Position numbers and translations under genes: made by a program
Origin: Chloroflexota bacterium
GTDB lineage: Bacteria > Chloroflexota > Dormibacteria > Dormibacterales > Dormibacteraceae
DNA length: 64,000 bases
Direction: 5' to 3'
Assembly (NCBI GenBank): GCA_005880915.1
Contig: VBIW01000038.1
Span: forward strand, 96,208-160,207
Notes under the pieces: generated by a model
The model's input: only the letters and a program-made list of their open reading frames with translations
The model's database searches: none
What the model was told of the DNA's origin: nothing
Shown: positions 31,186 through 40,170 of the stretch, piece after piece
Layout of the letters: each line of letters opens with the position of its first letter
Numbering within the stretch: the stretch's first letter is position 1

Positions 31186-33216
31186 TTAAGGCTGTGGCGA
31201 GGGAAGCGCGGCGCTGAACTTGCTTGTGATGCCTTGCTCGGCCTGGATCACGTGCATCACGGCGTTGATCAGCGCCAGGTGCGAGAACGCCTGGGGGAAG
31301 TTGCCCAGATGCCGGCCGCTGCGTGGGTCGATCTCCTCCGCGTACAGCTGCAGCGGGCTGGCGTAAGAGAGCAGCTTCTCGCATAGCTCTCGCGCCCGAT
31401 CGAGCTCGCCGATCTCGCATAGCGCGGAGACGAGCCAGAACGAGCAGATCGTGAAGGTGCCTTCCTCGCCATGCAGACCGTCGTCGGTCTCGGCGGTGCG
31501 GTAGCGAAGCACCATTCCGTCGACAGTCAGCTCGTCGGCGATGGCCAGCACGGTGGCGCGCACGCGCGGATCATCCGCCGGCAAGAAGCGGACCAGCGGG
31601 ATCAGAAGCACCGAAGCATCGAGCGACCTGGTCCCGTAGTGCTGGACGAAAACGCCTCGCTCGTCGACACCCCGGACGCACACATCAGCCTTGATCTCGT
31701 CCGCCTTCGCCTGCCAGGTCGCGGCCAGCTCCATGTCGCCATGCATCTCGGCCAGGCGCGCGCCGCGATCGCACGCCACCCAGCACATGAGCTTGGACGA
31801 CACGAAATGCTGCGGCTCGCCGCGAACCTCCCAGATGCCGCGGTCGGGCTTCTGCCAGTTTTCGATCGCCGACTCGACGGCTCGCTTGAGGATCGGCCAG
31901 ACGACCTCGGGCAGGAAATCGCGCGACTTCGTGTGCAGGTAGACCGAGTCGAGCACCGCCCCCCAGACGTCGTGCTGCACCTGCTGAAACGCCGCGTTGC
32001 CCACGCGCACCGGCTCTGACGACTCGTAGCCACTCAGGTGGTCGATCGTCTTCTCGGTGAGCTCGTGCTCACCGCCGATCCCGTACATGATCTGCAGGTC
32101 CTTCTTTCCCGCCGCAACGTCGGCGATGAAATAGAAGAAGTCATTCGCCTCACGCGCGAAGCCGAGCGTGTAGAGGCCCCAGAGCATGAAGGTGCCGTCG
32201 CGGATCCACGTGTAGCGGTAGTCCCAGTTGCGCTCGCCCCCGATCGTCTCAGGCAGCGATGTCGTCGGGGCGGCGAGAAGAGCGCCGGTCGGGCTGTAGG
32301 TGAGGCCCTTCAACGTCAGCGCGCTTCGCTGCAGGAAGCTCTGCCAGGGGTGCTCGGGAAACTCGCCACGGTTGATCCACTCGCGCCAGAAATCCGCCGT
32401 GCGTTCGACGCGCAGAAACGCCTCTTCGGCCGTCGGCGGCGCCGGATGCTCGGCCCAGTACTCCTTGCCTGTCGAGTGACGCGAGCGCGGCCACACCAGC
32501 GCGGCGTATGCGCGCTCGCCCTGGCGCAGCGTCTTGGTCGCGTGCGCCCCGGGACCCTCGAAACCGACACGCAGGTCGGTCACGAGGCGGATGGGCACCT
32601 CGTCCTGGCCGCCGCTTGCGATCGCCTCGTTGTAGCCGGGCCCGGCGTACTCCCACTTGGCGGCCGCCTGGCCGTAGTCGAAGACCGGCTGGCAGTCGAG
32701 GCTGAGCTCGACGCTGCCGACCACGCATCGCGCGGTGCGCAGCAGGATGTGCTCGGCCTCGCTGTCCGAGGGCGGCCGGCGGTAGGTGCCCGATCGCCGC
32801 TGGCTGTGATACCAGGGCCCGATGCACATCGCGTCGCGCACGATCAGCCAGCCGGTCCGCGTCCGCCACGTCGTCTCGAGCACCAGCGTGCCCGGCAGGT
32901 AGCGGCGTCCCGCAGGCACCATGGCATCGGTCGGCCCGAAGCGGAAGCTGCCGGCGGCGCGGTCGAGGATGGCGGCGAAGACGCTCGGGCTGTCCGGGCG
33001 GGGAAGGCACATCCACTCGACCCGCCCGCTGGGCGCGATCAGGCAGTTGACCTCGCAGTCGGACAGAAAGGCGTACTCGGCAATTGGAGGAAACGGGCTA
33101 GTGACCCGCGGCCCGGCGGCCTGCGGCTGCGGTTCGATTGACGGCCCCTTGCCGTCGCCATTCACGGAAGGGGTTATCGCCTGGCCGAGGTCAGCCTCGC
33201 TTGCCTTTCTTGCCAC
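31186..33216 (-). CDS. Glycoside hydrolase family 15 protein (trehalase/glucoamylase type)
   Basis: 676 residues. An N-terminal beta-sandwich (PIAEYAFLSDCEVNCLIAPSGRVEWMCLPRPDSPSVF) precedes an (alpha/alpha)6 barrel with GGERNWDYRYTWIRD, IMYGIGGEHELTEKTIDHL and the catalytic Glu pair region ending YAEEIDPRSGRHLGNFPQAF. This arrangement matches mycobacterial GH15 trehalases as well as bacterial glucoamylases. It hydrolyses trehalose or alpha-glucan ends. No signal peptide is seen, so it is cytoplasmic. It lies 7 bp downstream of adenylate kinase, likely co-transcribed. Trehalose would connect it with the TreS operon at 18-25 kb. Confidence 0.92.
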   Translation of the reverse strand: MARKASEADLGQAITPSVNGDGKGPSIEPQPQAAGPRVTSPFPPIAEYAFLSDCEVNCLIAPSGRVEWMCLPRPDSPSVFAAILDRAAGSFRFGPTDAMVPAGRRYLPGTLVLETTWRTRTGWLIVRDAMCIGPWYHSQRRSGTYRRPPSDSEAEHILLRTARCVVGSVELSLDCQPVFDYGQAAAKWEYAGPGYNEAIASGGQDEVPIRLVTDLRVGFEGPGAHATKTLRQGERAYAALVWPRSRHSTGKEYWAEHPAPPTAEEAFLRVERTADFWREWINRGEFPEHPWQSFLQRSALTLKGLTYSPTGALLAAPTTSLPETIGGERNWDYRYTWIRDGTFMLWGLYTLGFAREANDFFYFIADVAAGKKDLQIMYGIGGEHELTEKTIDHLSGYESSEPVRVGNAAFQQVQHDVWGAVLDSVYLHTKSRDFLPEVVWPILKRAVESAIENWQKPDRGIWEVRGEPQHFVSSKLMCWVACDRGARLAEMHGDMELAATWQAKADEIKADVCVRGVDERGVFVQHYGTRSLDASVLLIPLVRFLPADDPRVRATVLAIADELTVDGMVLRYRTAETDDGLHGEEGTFTICSFWLVSALCEIGELDRARELCEKLLSYASPLQLYAEEIDPRSGRHLGNFPQAFSHLALINAVMHVIQAEQGITSKFSAALPSPQP

Positions 33217-33223
33217 ATCCCAC

Positions 33224-33799
33224 CTACCGAGAGCTTATGCCGATGACCCGCCGTACGCGCTCGAAAACCTCATCCGGCGAGCCTGTCCCATCGACCCGTT
33301 CCACCGGCACCCCCTGCCTCCGATAGTGGTCGAGGACAGCCTCCGTCAGCTTGTGGTACTCGTGCATCCGCTCGGTGATCGCCTCGCGTGTGTCATCGGA
33401 CCGGCCTTCGACCGCGGCCCGGTGCAGGAGCCGGTCGATGAGCGCTGCTTCCGGCACCTCGAGCGCGATCACGAAGTCCACCCGGTGGCCCTCGTCGGCC
33501 AGCATCGCGTCGAGGGCCTGCGCCTGACGCTCCGTGCGCGGAAAGCCGTCGAGCAGGACCCCCGGCCCCTCCTCGGCCTCAGGCAGGAGGCTGCGCACGA
33601 TGTCCACGATCAGGGCGTCGGGGACCAGGTCGCCGGCGGCCATGACGCGGCCTACCTCTTTCCCGGTCGGGGTGCCTCGCGACACCTCCGCCCGGAGGAG
33701 GGCGCCCGTCGAGAGGTGCTTCAGCCCGAACTCATCTTCGATCCGGGCAGCCTGCGTGCCCTTGCCGCTGCCCGGCGGGCCAAAGATAATGCCGATCAC
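33224..33799 (-). CDS. adk: Adenylate kinase, short (lid-less) form
   Basis: 191 residues. P-loop GPPGSGKGT is at 7-15, followed by STGALLRAE (AMP site), DLVPDALIVDIV, LLDGFPRTERQAQAL and LLHRAAVEGRSDDTREAI. The LID is short, with no zinc-finger insertion. It catalyses ATP + AMP = 2 ADP. GTG at 33799 gives the standard N-terminus, and the longer frame upstream runs through a repeat and the neighbouring gene. In most bacteria adk sits in the ribosomal protein locus. Here it precedes GH15 by 7 bp, so it may be a second copy or an unlinked one. Confidence 0.92.
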   Translation of the reverse strand: MIGIIFGPPGSGKGTQAARIEDEFGLKHLSTGALLRAEVSRGTPTGKEVGRVMAAGDLVPDALIVDIVRSLLPEAEEGPGVLLDGFPRTERQAQALDAMLADEGHRVDFVIALEVPEAALIDRLLHRAAVEGRSDDTREAITERMHEYHKLTEAVLDHYRRQGVPVERVDGTGSPDEVFERVRRVIGISSR

Positions 33800-33827
33800 G
33801 GCTCTTGCCTCGCGCGCCCCATAAGCA

Positions 33828-33894
33828 CCAGTGGATACAACGAGGCGGAATCCGCACGCGCCACACGCACCGGTGGATACAACGAGGCGGAATC
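33828..33894. repeat. Paired-hairpin 42-bp element (minus orientation)
   Basis: Two nearly identical units, GTGGATACAACGAGGCGGAAT, have their loops at 33834 and 33876, exactly 42 bp apart. This is the pair with the most similar halves. It starts 12 bp after the stop of the ParB-fold gene and ends about 29 bp before the adk start. Confidence 0.8.
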
Positions 33895-33905
33895 CGGTTT
33901 GCGCA

Positions 33906-34796
33906 TCACGGCGTGAGCTGGATCTTGCGGCGCCGCCGCCACCACGTCCGGGCGTTTTCGGCGAGCAGCGCCTGGATCGCGGGGTCTGGTCCGGACGGCT
34001 CGCCCTCCTGGCTGAGCGCAAACCAGCGGCGAGTGACCTCGACGTAGACGTCCGCCTCGGTCCAGCCCGGCAGCTGCTCGAGCACCCTGTGCTGCCGGAT
34101 CGCCTCGGCGATCGGGTGGTAGACATGGTCGTACCAGCTCGCCGCCGCTTCCTGAAGGGGCACATCGCGGTGCTGCTCGAGGGACAGGAAATAACGGTGG
34201 CCGATGATGTGCTGCATGATCTCGTCGTAGCGGCCGAGGCGGCTGCATTCCAGCCGCGCTTGCGGCCGGGAGCGGTGCAGCTGCGTGACCTCGAGAAACG
34301 CGGCATACTCAGCGGCCTTCAGCAGTGCCTCGGCATCGATCTCCGGACCCAGCGGCGCCCGCGTCCTCACGTTGATGACCCGCGCGTTGATCACGGGCCG
34401 GCCCAGGTTTCTGGCGACCGAGACCCGGTGGTGGCCGTCGATGACGTAGTAGTTGCCGTCCACCTTGTAGACGTCGATCGGAGGGAGCTCATCGCCCTCG
34501 ACCATGGCCTGGTAGATGCGGGTCCAGCGCTCGCGCATCCTGCGGTTGAGGGGAAGGAAGGCGGGGTCGAAGTCGCCCGTCTTAACATCGGGCGCCGCCG
34601 AGCCGACGATGCGGTCGACGGGGATTTCCTGGACGCCTCCGAACGAGCGGCCGTCGAAGCCGGCCGCCCGAAGCATCGGCTCGATCGACCGCAGCCGGTG
34701 GGCGCGACCAGTGAGGATCGTGCCGAGGCTGCGCCTGAACGCCCGCGCCCGGGCGGCATCGAAGTCCTGGATGGCGCGGATGCGCTCTACGCCCAA
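33906..34796 (-). CDS. ParB/sulfiredoxin-fold domain protein
   Basis: 296 residues. The centre has a ParB N-domain-like segment: VQEIPVDRIVG, then ELPPIDVYKVDGNYYVIDGHHRVSVARNLG at about 110-140, with the GHHR nucleotide-binding signature. The flanking N-terminal helices are Arg-rich. The C-terminal half is helical and unrecognised, with no HTH of a true chromosome-partitioning ParB and no parA beside it. Such stand-alone proteins may be CTP- or ATP-dependent switches or kinases. The function is unknown. Confidence 0.75.
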   Translation of the reverse strand: MGVERIRAIQDFDAARARAFRRSLGTILTGRAHRLRSIEPMLRAAGFDGRSFGGVQEIPVDRIVGSAAPDVKTGDFDPAFLPLNRRMRERWTRIYQAMVEGDELPPIDVYKVDGNYYVIDGHHRVSVARNLGRPVINARVINVRTRAPLGPEIDAEALLKAAEYAAFLEVTQLHRSRPQARLECSRLGRYDEIMQHIIGHRYFLSLEQHRDVPLQEAAASWYDHVYHPIAEAIRQHRVLEQLPGWTEADVYVEVTRRWFALSQEGEPSGPDPAIQALLAENARTWWRRRRKIQLTP

Positions 34797-34823
34797 ACCG
34801 ACCCCGGACTATAGACGGGTCAG

Positions 34824-35882
34824 CTAAAGAAGCGCCAGCTCGCTCTCGGCGTCGAAGAAGTGCATGCCACGGGTGTCGAGGCCCAGCTTGACCTTGTCCC
34901 CTGGCGCCACGCTCATGCGCGGATCGACTCGAGCCGTGACCTGGTCGCCGCCCACCTGCCCATAGAGGAACTGGTCGGAGCCGAGGCGCTCGACCACGTC
35001 GACCTTCATCTCCATCGAAGGTGATCCGTCCACGATGCGGTCGGTGACCGCCTCTGGCCGGAATCCGAGCGTGCCCTTCCCGGGCGCAAGCGGCTTGGGC
35101 AGCTTGACCTCGAATCCAGACGCCTTGGCCGAACCGTTCGTGACCGCGGCGGGGATGAAGTTCATCGTCGGCGTCCCGATGAATCCGGCGACGAAGAGAT
35201 TCGCGGGGTGATCGTAGATCTCGCCTGGGGTGCCAACCTGCTGCAGGATGCCCGCGTTCATGATCGCGATGCGGTCACCCATCGTCATGGCCTCGACCTG
35301 GTCGTGCGTGACATAGATGAAGGTTGTCTGCAGGTCGCGGTGAAGCTTCTGCAGCTCGACCCGGGTCTGGCCGCGGAGCTTGGCGTCGAGGTTGGACAGA
35401 GGCTCATCCAGCAGGAAGACCTTGGGGCTGCGCACGATGGCGCGTCCGAGCGCCACGCGCTGGCGCTGGCCACCGGACAGAGCGCGCGGCTTGCGCTTCA
35501 GGAAGTTGTCGAGACCGAGGATGCGCGATGCATTGCGCACGCGCTTGTCGATCTCGGGCTTCTTCATGTGCTGCATCTGCAGAGGAAAGGCCATGTTGTC
35601 GTAGACCGTCATGTGCGGATAGAGCGCGTAGGACTGGAACACCATGGCGATGTCGCGGTCCTTGGCGGCGATGTTGTTCACCACGCGGTCGCCGATGAGG
35701 ATGCGACCCTCGCTGATCTGCTCCAGGCCCGCGAGCATGCGCAGGGCCGTCGACTTGCCGCAGCCGGAAGGACCGACGAGGACCATGAACTCTTTGTCCT
35801 TGATCTCGACGTTGAAATCCTTGACGACGGTCAGGTCTGCCGTGTACCGCTTGACGACGTGGTCATAAGTTACTGATGCCAT
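34824..35882 (-). CDS. MalK/UgpC/MsmK-type sugar ABC transporter ATPase
   Basis: 352 residues. Walker A GPSGCGKST, Q-loop FQSYALYPHMTVYDN, signature LSGGQRQRVALGRAIV, Walker B VFLLDEPLSNLDAKLR and H-loop YVTHDQVEAMTMGDR are followed by the C-terminal TOBE domain (TLGFRPEAV) of the CUT1 family. No permease is adjacent. The only CUT1 permeases in the window (46598-48477) lack an ATPase, so this gene probably energises that system and perhaps others. It is 66 bp downstream of a LacI gene in the same orientation. Confidence 0.94.
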   Translation of the reverse strand: MASVTYDHVVKRYTADLTVVKDFNVEIKDKEFMVLVGPSGCGKSTALRMLAGLEQISEGRILIGDRVVNNIAAKDRDIAMVFQSYALYPHMTVYDNMAFPLQMQHMKKPEIDKRVRNASRILGLDNFLKRKPRALSGGQRQRVALGRAIVRSPKVFLLDEPLSNLDAKLRGQTRVELQKLHRDLQTTFIYVTHDQVEAMTMGDRIAIMNAGILQQVGTPGEIYDHPANLFVAGFIGTPTMNFIPAAVTNGSAKASGFEVKLPKPLAPGKGTLGFRPEAVTDRIVDGSPSMEMKVDVVERLGSDQFLYGQVGGDQVTARVDPRMSVAPGDKVKLGLDTRGMHFFDAESELALL

Positions 35883-35948
35883 TCTTTCTCTATCCCTTTA
35901 CCGATTCCCATTCGACTGCCATATGTGCGACCCCCAACACAATTCTAT

Positions 35949-36989
35949 TTACCTCCTCCGAATTGGCAAATCCGAGTCCGCGGGACTCGACGTTGAATTC
36001 CGGACAACCAGGCTCGTGTGGAGCGGCGCGGGCGACTCCACGACCTTGCCCTTCATGAGTTGGATCAGCAGGCGCGCGGCCAGTCGACCTTTGTCGATGA
36101 TCGGCTGACGCACCGTGGTCAGCGGCGGGTTGGTCCACGCCGACGCCGGCACGTCGTCGAAGCCGACCACCGAGAGGTCTTCCGGGATGCGCAGCCCGGC
36201 CGCCTGGGCCGCCGACATGACGCCGATCGCCGCCATGTCGCTCATCGCGAGCACGCCGGTGGGCCTTCGCTTGCCCCTCGGCAGGGACTCGAACGCGCGC
36301 GCGCCCGCCGCCACCGAGATGCCCGCCACCACAACGTACGGCTCTGGCGCCCCCGCCGCGTCGATCGCCCGTTGGTACCCGGACAGGCGTCGCGCTGCAG
36401 TGGGCGTGTTGTTGACCTGCGCCCTGGCCGGCGGCAGCACGATGATCGCGAGCTGCCGGTGGCCGAGCTCGAGCAGGTGCCGCGCCGCCGCCTCCGCGCC
36501 GCCTTCGTCGTCGACGTTGATCGAAGGGTGCGAGGGCGAGCTCTCGGAGTCGACGAGCACAGTCGGGATGCCGATCCGGTCGAGCACCTCGAGCGCGCGG
36601 TCGTCTGGGGTGAGACCCAGGCTGATGAAGCCGTCCACCGACGCCTGGCGGATGGCGCCTTCGAGCGAGCCGTCGAGCGGCGGCACCAGGAGCAGCGTCA
36701 GGTCGTGCTCCTCGCACTGCTCGCCAAGACCCTGGATGAGCTCGCTCACGAAGGGGTTGGCAAAGACCGTGGAGAGGCGCTGCGGGATGAGCACGCCGAT
36801 CGTGCCGCTGCGCCGCATCGACAGAGCACGCGCGGCCGGGTGCGGGGTGTAGCCGAGCTCATTGGCCACCCCGAGCACGCGTTCGAGCGTGGCGTGTCCC
36901 AGCCGCTCGGGGTTGTTGAATGCGAAGGAGACAGCGGTCTTCGAGACGCCGGCCGCCGTCGCCACGTCAGCGATGGTGACCCGGGACAC
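35949..36989 (-). CDS. LacI-family transcriptional regulator (first)
   Basis: 346 residues. The N-terminal HTH VTIADVATAAGVSKTAVSFAFNNP and hinge helix PHPAARALSM precede a sugar-binding PBP-I domain (TIGVLIPQRLSTVFANPF through VVGFDDVPASAWTNPPLTTVRQP). GTG at 36989 is the start. Upstream are two overlapping TAAACCGGTTTA-like palindromes, probably its own operators. It may control the MalK-type ATPase just downstream. The inducer is unknown. Confidence 0.93.
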   Translation of the reverse strand: MSRVTIADVATAAGVSKTAVSFAFNNPERLGHATLERVLGVANELGYTPHPAARALSMRRSGTIGVLIPQRLSTVFANPFVSELIQGLGEQCEEHDLTLLLVPPLDGSLEGAIRQASVDGFISLGLTPDDRALEVLDRIGIPTVLVDSESSPSHPSINVDDEGGAEAAARHLLELGHRQLAIIVLPPARAQVNNTPTAARRLSGYQRAIDAAGAPEPYVVVAGISVAAGARAFESLPRGKRRPTGVLAMSDMAAIGVMSAAQAAGLRIPEDLSVVGFDDVPASAWTNPPLTTVRQPIIDKGRLAARLLIQLMKGKVVESPAPLHTSLVVRNSTSSPADSDLPIRRR

Positions 36990-37031
36990 CCGACCAGGCT
37001 CCTGACATGGTCACGACGCCTCCCCAATCCT

Positions 37032-37056
37032 TAAACCGCTTTAGTAAAACGGTTTA
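37032..37056. promoter_or_regulatory. Double LacI-type operator upstream of the first LacI gene
   Basis: TAAACCGCTTTA (37032-37043) and TAAAACGGTTTA (37045-37056) each differ by one base from the palindrome TAAACCGGTTTA, with the central CG typical of LacI-family operators. They lie 43-67 bp ahead of the regulator start, which suggests autoregulation. Confidence 0.6.
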
Positions 37057-37090
37057 TCGGGCCGGATCGTAGGACGTCCCCGGCGCCCTG

Positions 37091-37288
37091 TCAAGGGCGA
37101 ACTTTCTGGCTGTCCTCTCCGCCGCCGGAATCGCCGGCTCGTGCCTTGCGTTTGGAGACCGAAGCCTTGCCGGTGATGGAGTCGACGGTGACGTCCGCGT
37201 CATCCACCAGAAGGGCCGCGAGAAAGCTCTCGGTGTTGGGTTCCTCCGGGATGGCGGCCGAATCCGCGCCCGGCGGGCCAGGCTCCAT
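37091..37288 (-). CDS. Hypothetical 65-residue protein
   Basis: A short, acidic then basic polypeptide (MEPGPPGADS through a KRKARAG stretch) with no recognisable domain and no membrane segment. AGGAGG stands 11 nt before the ATG, which supports translation. It lies between the first LacI gene and the GH2 gene, all on the minus strand. It could be an over-called frame. Confidence 0.35.
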   Translation of the reverse strand: MEPGPPGADSAAIPEEPNTESFLAALLVDDADVTVDSITGKASVSKRKARAGDSGGGEDSQKVRP

Positions 37289-37351
37289 TGGTGCGCAGCC
37301 CTCCTAATCCTCGAGCACCGGCTCAGAAATCCCGCCGGTGTGAGGCGGGGA

Positions 37352-39010
37352 CTATAGCACGCGTTTCGGCGTCTCGGTCAGCGAACGGATCAGCTCAGGA
37401 GCCACCTTCGGGACGCGTTCCGCCGTGACCAGCCCGTTCTGCTCCTGCTGTACGTCGGTCAGCTGGGTGTAGCAGAAGCCCTCCACGGGGCCCGGATCGA
37501 GCAAGCCTTCGATCAGCCGCCGATAGGAGTCCACGAATTCGTTTCCGTCGCGAACCTCGAGCCAGCCCCAGCCTCCGGAGTCCGCGACGCGGAGCCCACC
37601 GAACTCTGTGACGAGGATCGGCTCGCCACGATAGCCGTAGCCCGGGTCGTACGGCGGGTGCCCGCTTCCGGTTCCGTCCAGCGCGGACGGGATGCTGCGG
37701 TACCGGCCCGCAAGCGCTGACGGCTCGGAGTAGTCGTGAATGGTGCAGAGGTCGCTGACAGCGTGCTCCCAACCGTCGTTCGAGACAACCGGGCGGGTGC
37801 CGTCCAGGTCGTGGGTGAGCTTGTACAGGCGGACAAGAAAATTCGAGCGGACCGCGGGATCGATCGAGCCAAGGCCGAAGCTCTCGTTGGCGACGACCCA
37901 CGTCACGATCGACGGATGGCCACGGTCGCGGCGGACGATCTCGCTCCATTCGGCGGCGAGCCGGCGCTCGGCGCCGGCCGTGTGCTCGTGAAAGCTCGGC
38001 ATCTCCGACCACACGAGGAAGCCGAGCCTGTCCGCCCAGAAGAGCCAGCGCGGGTCCTCCGCCTTCTGATGCTTGCGCGCCCCGTTGAAGCCAAGCGATT
38101 GAGCAAGCTCGATGTCCTGACGGAGCGCTGCGTCGCTCTGCGCGGTCAAGAGCCCGTCGGGAAAGTACCCCTGGTCCAGCACGAGACGCTGCACAAAGGG
38201 CAGGCCATTCAGCCAGAAGCGGCCGTCTAGCGTCTCGACCTTGCGCAGCCCGAAATAGCTGTGAACGCGGTCGGCGGGTTTGCCTTCCTGGCTGCGCAGG
38301 GTCGCCTCGAGCTCGTAGAGGACCGGAGACTGGGGATGCCACGGCATCGCGTGCTCGAGCTGCAGCCGTCCCTTCCCGGCAAATCCCGACCATCGGCCGG
38401 CGACCTTGTCGCCCAGCGTCGCGACCAGCTCCACCTCGCCATCCCCGTCGATCTCGAAGTCGACCGCGCCGTATTCGAGGTCGGGCCTGAGGTCAAGCCG
38501 CCGGATGTGGCGCGCGGGTAGGGGCTCGAGCCAGACCGTCTGCCAGATCCCAGTCGTCGGTGTGTAGAAGATGCCCTCGGGAATCTCTTTCCAGTACTGC
38601 TTGCCGCGCGGGATGGTCAGGTCCCGGAGCGGGTCTTCGGCGCGGACGACCAGCATGTTCTCGCGCCTTCGTGCGACCGAGGTGATGTCGCAGCTGAACG
38701 GGACGTGCCCGCCTTCGTGGCGAGCGACCTGTACGTCGTTGACCCAGACGGTCGCCCGATAGTCGACCGCCCCGAAATGCAGGACGAGGCTTTCGGCATC
38801 CGGCGCGTCAAAGCGTCTCCTGTACCAGACGACGTCGCCCGGCAGGTCACCAAGCCCAGAGAGTGTCGACTCGGCGCAAAACGGCACCAGGATGGCTCGG
38901 TCGAAGGTCGGCGAAGGACCGGCCCCGAACTCCCATTCCCCATTCAGGTTGACCCATGCATCTCGCATGAAGGAGGGCCGCGGATACTCTGGTCTGGGTT
39001 CGCTCAGCAC
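37352..39010 (-). CDS. Glycoside hydrolase family 2 protein (beta-galactosidase/glucuronidase class)
   Basis: 552 residues. The sugar-binding domain (WVNLNGEWEFGAGPSPTFD; VWYRRRFDAP) and Ig-like domain are followed by the catalytic barrel. The acid/base Glu is in WVVANESFG near 380 and the nucleophile in ILVTEFGGL near 475. No signal peptide is visible, so cleavage occurs in the cytoplasm after uptake. GTG at 39010 lies 123 bp from the divergent second LacI gene, with a shared operator-like palindrome between them. The exact beta-linked glycoside is unknown. Confidence 0.9.
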   Translation of the reverse strand: MLSEPRPEYPRPSFMRDAWVNLNGEWEFGAGPSPTFDRAILVPFCAESTLSGLGDLPGDVVWYRRRFDAPDAESLVLHFGAVDYRATVWVNDVQVARHEGGHVPFSCDITSVARRRENMLVVRAEDPLRDLTIPRGKQYWKEIPEGIFYTPTTGIWQTVWLEPLPARHIRRLDLRPDLEYGAVDFEIDGDGEVELVATLGDKVAGRWSGFAGKGRLQLEHAMPWHPQSPVLYELEATLRSQEGKPADRVHSYFGLRKVETLDGRFWLNGLPFVQRLVLDQGYFPDGLLTAQSDAALRQDIELAQSLGFNGARKHQKAEDPRWLFWADRLGFLVWSEMPSFHEHTAGAERRLAAEWSEIVRRDRGHPSIVTWVVANESFGLGSIDPAVRSNFLVRLYKLTHDLDGTRPVVSNDGWEHAVSDLCTIHDYSEPSALAGRYRSIPSALDGTGSGHPPYDPGYGYRGEPILVTEFGGLRVADSGGWGWLEVRDGNEFVDSYRRLIEGLLDPGPVEGFCYTQLTDVQQEQNGLVTAERVPKVAPELIRSLTETPKRVL

Positions 39011-39039
39011 GGCTTTAGCGGGTTCGTTTCAGCCCCTCC

Positions 39040-39073
39040 GGCCCTGCGGGCCACCTCCCCATGAATGGGGAGG
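39040..39073. repeat. REP-like element in the GH2/LacI divergent region
   Basis: GGCCC-TGC-GGGCC is followed by CCTCCCCAT-GA-ATGGGGAGG, a perfect 9-bp stem. It shares the CCCCTCCGG...ACCTCCCC core with the copy inserted in the GAF protein gene (52801-52860). Confidence 0.7.
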
Positions 39074-39087
39074 AGACTTACTCAAAA

Positions 39088-39122
39088 ATCTAGGCGAACG
39101 TTCGCTTGCCCCCGCGCATAAT
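39088..39122 (+). promoter_or_regulatory. LacI-type operator and -10 box of the second LacI gene
   Basis: GCGAACGTTCGC (39094-39105) is a perfect 12-bp palindrome. CATAAT (39117-39122) lies 10 nt before the GTG at 39133, so the palindrome covers the -35 region. The same CGAACGTTCG core with shared flank TCTARG occurs at 50034-50053. It also lies upstream of the divergent GH2 gene. Confidence 0.65.
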
Positions 39123-39132
39123 ACCCGCAGAC

Positions 39133-40155
39133 GTGACAGTGCAGAGACTTGGGCGCCACGTTTCAGTCAAAGACGTCGCCGCCCGCTCGGGCGTCAGCTT
39201 CCAGACCACCAGCAAGGTGCTGAACGGCGGCGGTTCGGTGTCCGAGGTTACTCGAGCGCGCATCCTGCAGGCGGCGACCGACCTCGGCTACGTGCCCAAC
39301 CTCCAGGCGCGAAGCCTCGTGATGCAGAAGACGCAGACAGTCGGCGTCATCACCAGTGATTTCCGTGACCACGACCTGAGCCGTCTCATCGGAGGCGCTG
39401 AGCAGGAAGCTCGCCGGCAGGGCTACGGCGTGATGATCGCGAGCATCGAGCCGGAGGGCTCCCTGACCGAGTACGCGCTGCCCGCGATGATGGAGAGACG
39501 GGTCGACGGTATCCTCCTGGCCGCGCCCCAGATGGAGGAGGACCTCGCGCTGGAACACGTCCTGGATCGAGCGCTCCCGGTGGTCAGCCTCCATCACGTG
39601 CCCGGTGGCGGCGTCGCGACCGTCGGGTCCGACCACGAGCTGACCGGCGCCTTGGCGACGCGACACCTTGTCGAGAGAGGACACCGCGTCATCGCGACCG
39701 TCACCGGGACCCGCGGCCGGCGCGTCACGCAGAGCCGGCTGCGCGGTTATCGCAGGGTGCTCGAAGACGCCGATCTGCCCGTGGACGCTGACCTGGTCGA
39801 AGAAGGCATGTGGCTCATCGACGGCGCTGTCCTCGCGACGCACAGGCTGCTTGACCGGAGGCCGGGGATCACCGCGATCTTTGCCCAGAACGACGTCATG
39901 GCGATCGGCGTGCTGAGCGCCCTGCGCGGCATGGGCAAGCGCGTGCCCGAAGACTGCTCGGTCGTGGGCTGCGACGACATCGACATGGCCGCCTACACGA
40001 TCCCCCCGCTGACGACCGTCCATATCCCTTTTTATGAGACCGGCGCTGAAGCGATGCGACTCTTGCTGAGCATGGCGGCCGGTGGCGCAGCACCTCCACG
40101 CGGCGTCCTTCTGCCCGTGCATCTGATCGTCCGCGGATCGACCGCCGCGGCGTGA
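39133..40155 (+). CDS. LacI-family transcriptional regulator (second)
   Basis: 340 residues. The HTH VSVKDVAARSGVSFQTTSKVLNG and hinge VPNLQARSLVM precede a sugar-binding domain ending VVGCDDIDMAAYTIPPLTTVHIP. GTG at 39133 has no Shine-Dalgarno but a CATAAT -10 box 10 nt upstream. The palindrome GCGAACGTTCGC in its promoter suggests autorepression, and matching sites at 50040 and 18202 suggest it also controls the ABC-importer operon and possibly glgE. It heads the oxidoreductase/ThuA cluster. Confidence 0.93.
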   Translation: MTVQRLGRHVSVKDVAARSGVSFQTTSKVLNGGGSVSEVTRARILQAATDLGYVPNLQARSLVMQKTQTVGVITSDFRDHDLSRLIGGAEQEARRQGYGVMIASIEPEGSLTEYALPAMMERRVDGILLAAPQMEEDLALEHVLDRALPVVSLHHVPGGGVATVGSDHELTGALATRHLVERGHRVIATVTGTRGRRVTQSRLRGYRRVLEDADLPVDADLVEEGMWLIDGAVLATHRLLDRRPGITAIFAQNDVMAIGVLSALRGMGKRVPEDCSVVGCDDIDMAAYTIPPLTTVHIPFYETGAEAMRLLLSMAAGGAAPPRGVLLPVHLIVRGSTAAA

Positions 40156-40170
40156 GATTTGGGGTTAACG

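Noticed and set aside
33800..34306. Upstream extension of the adenylate kinase frame
   Set aside because: It crosses the repeat pair and runs through the ParB-fold gene in another frame. The P-loop protein begins normally at 33799.
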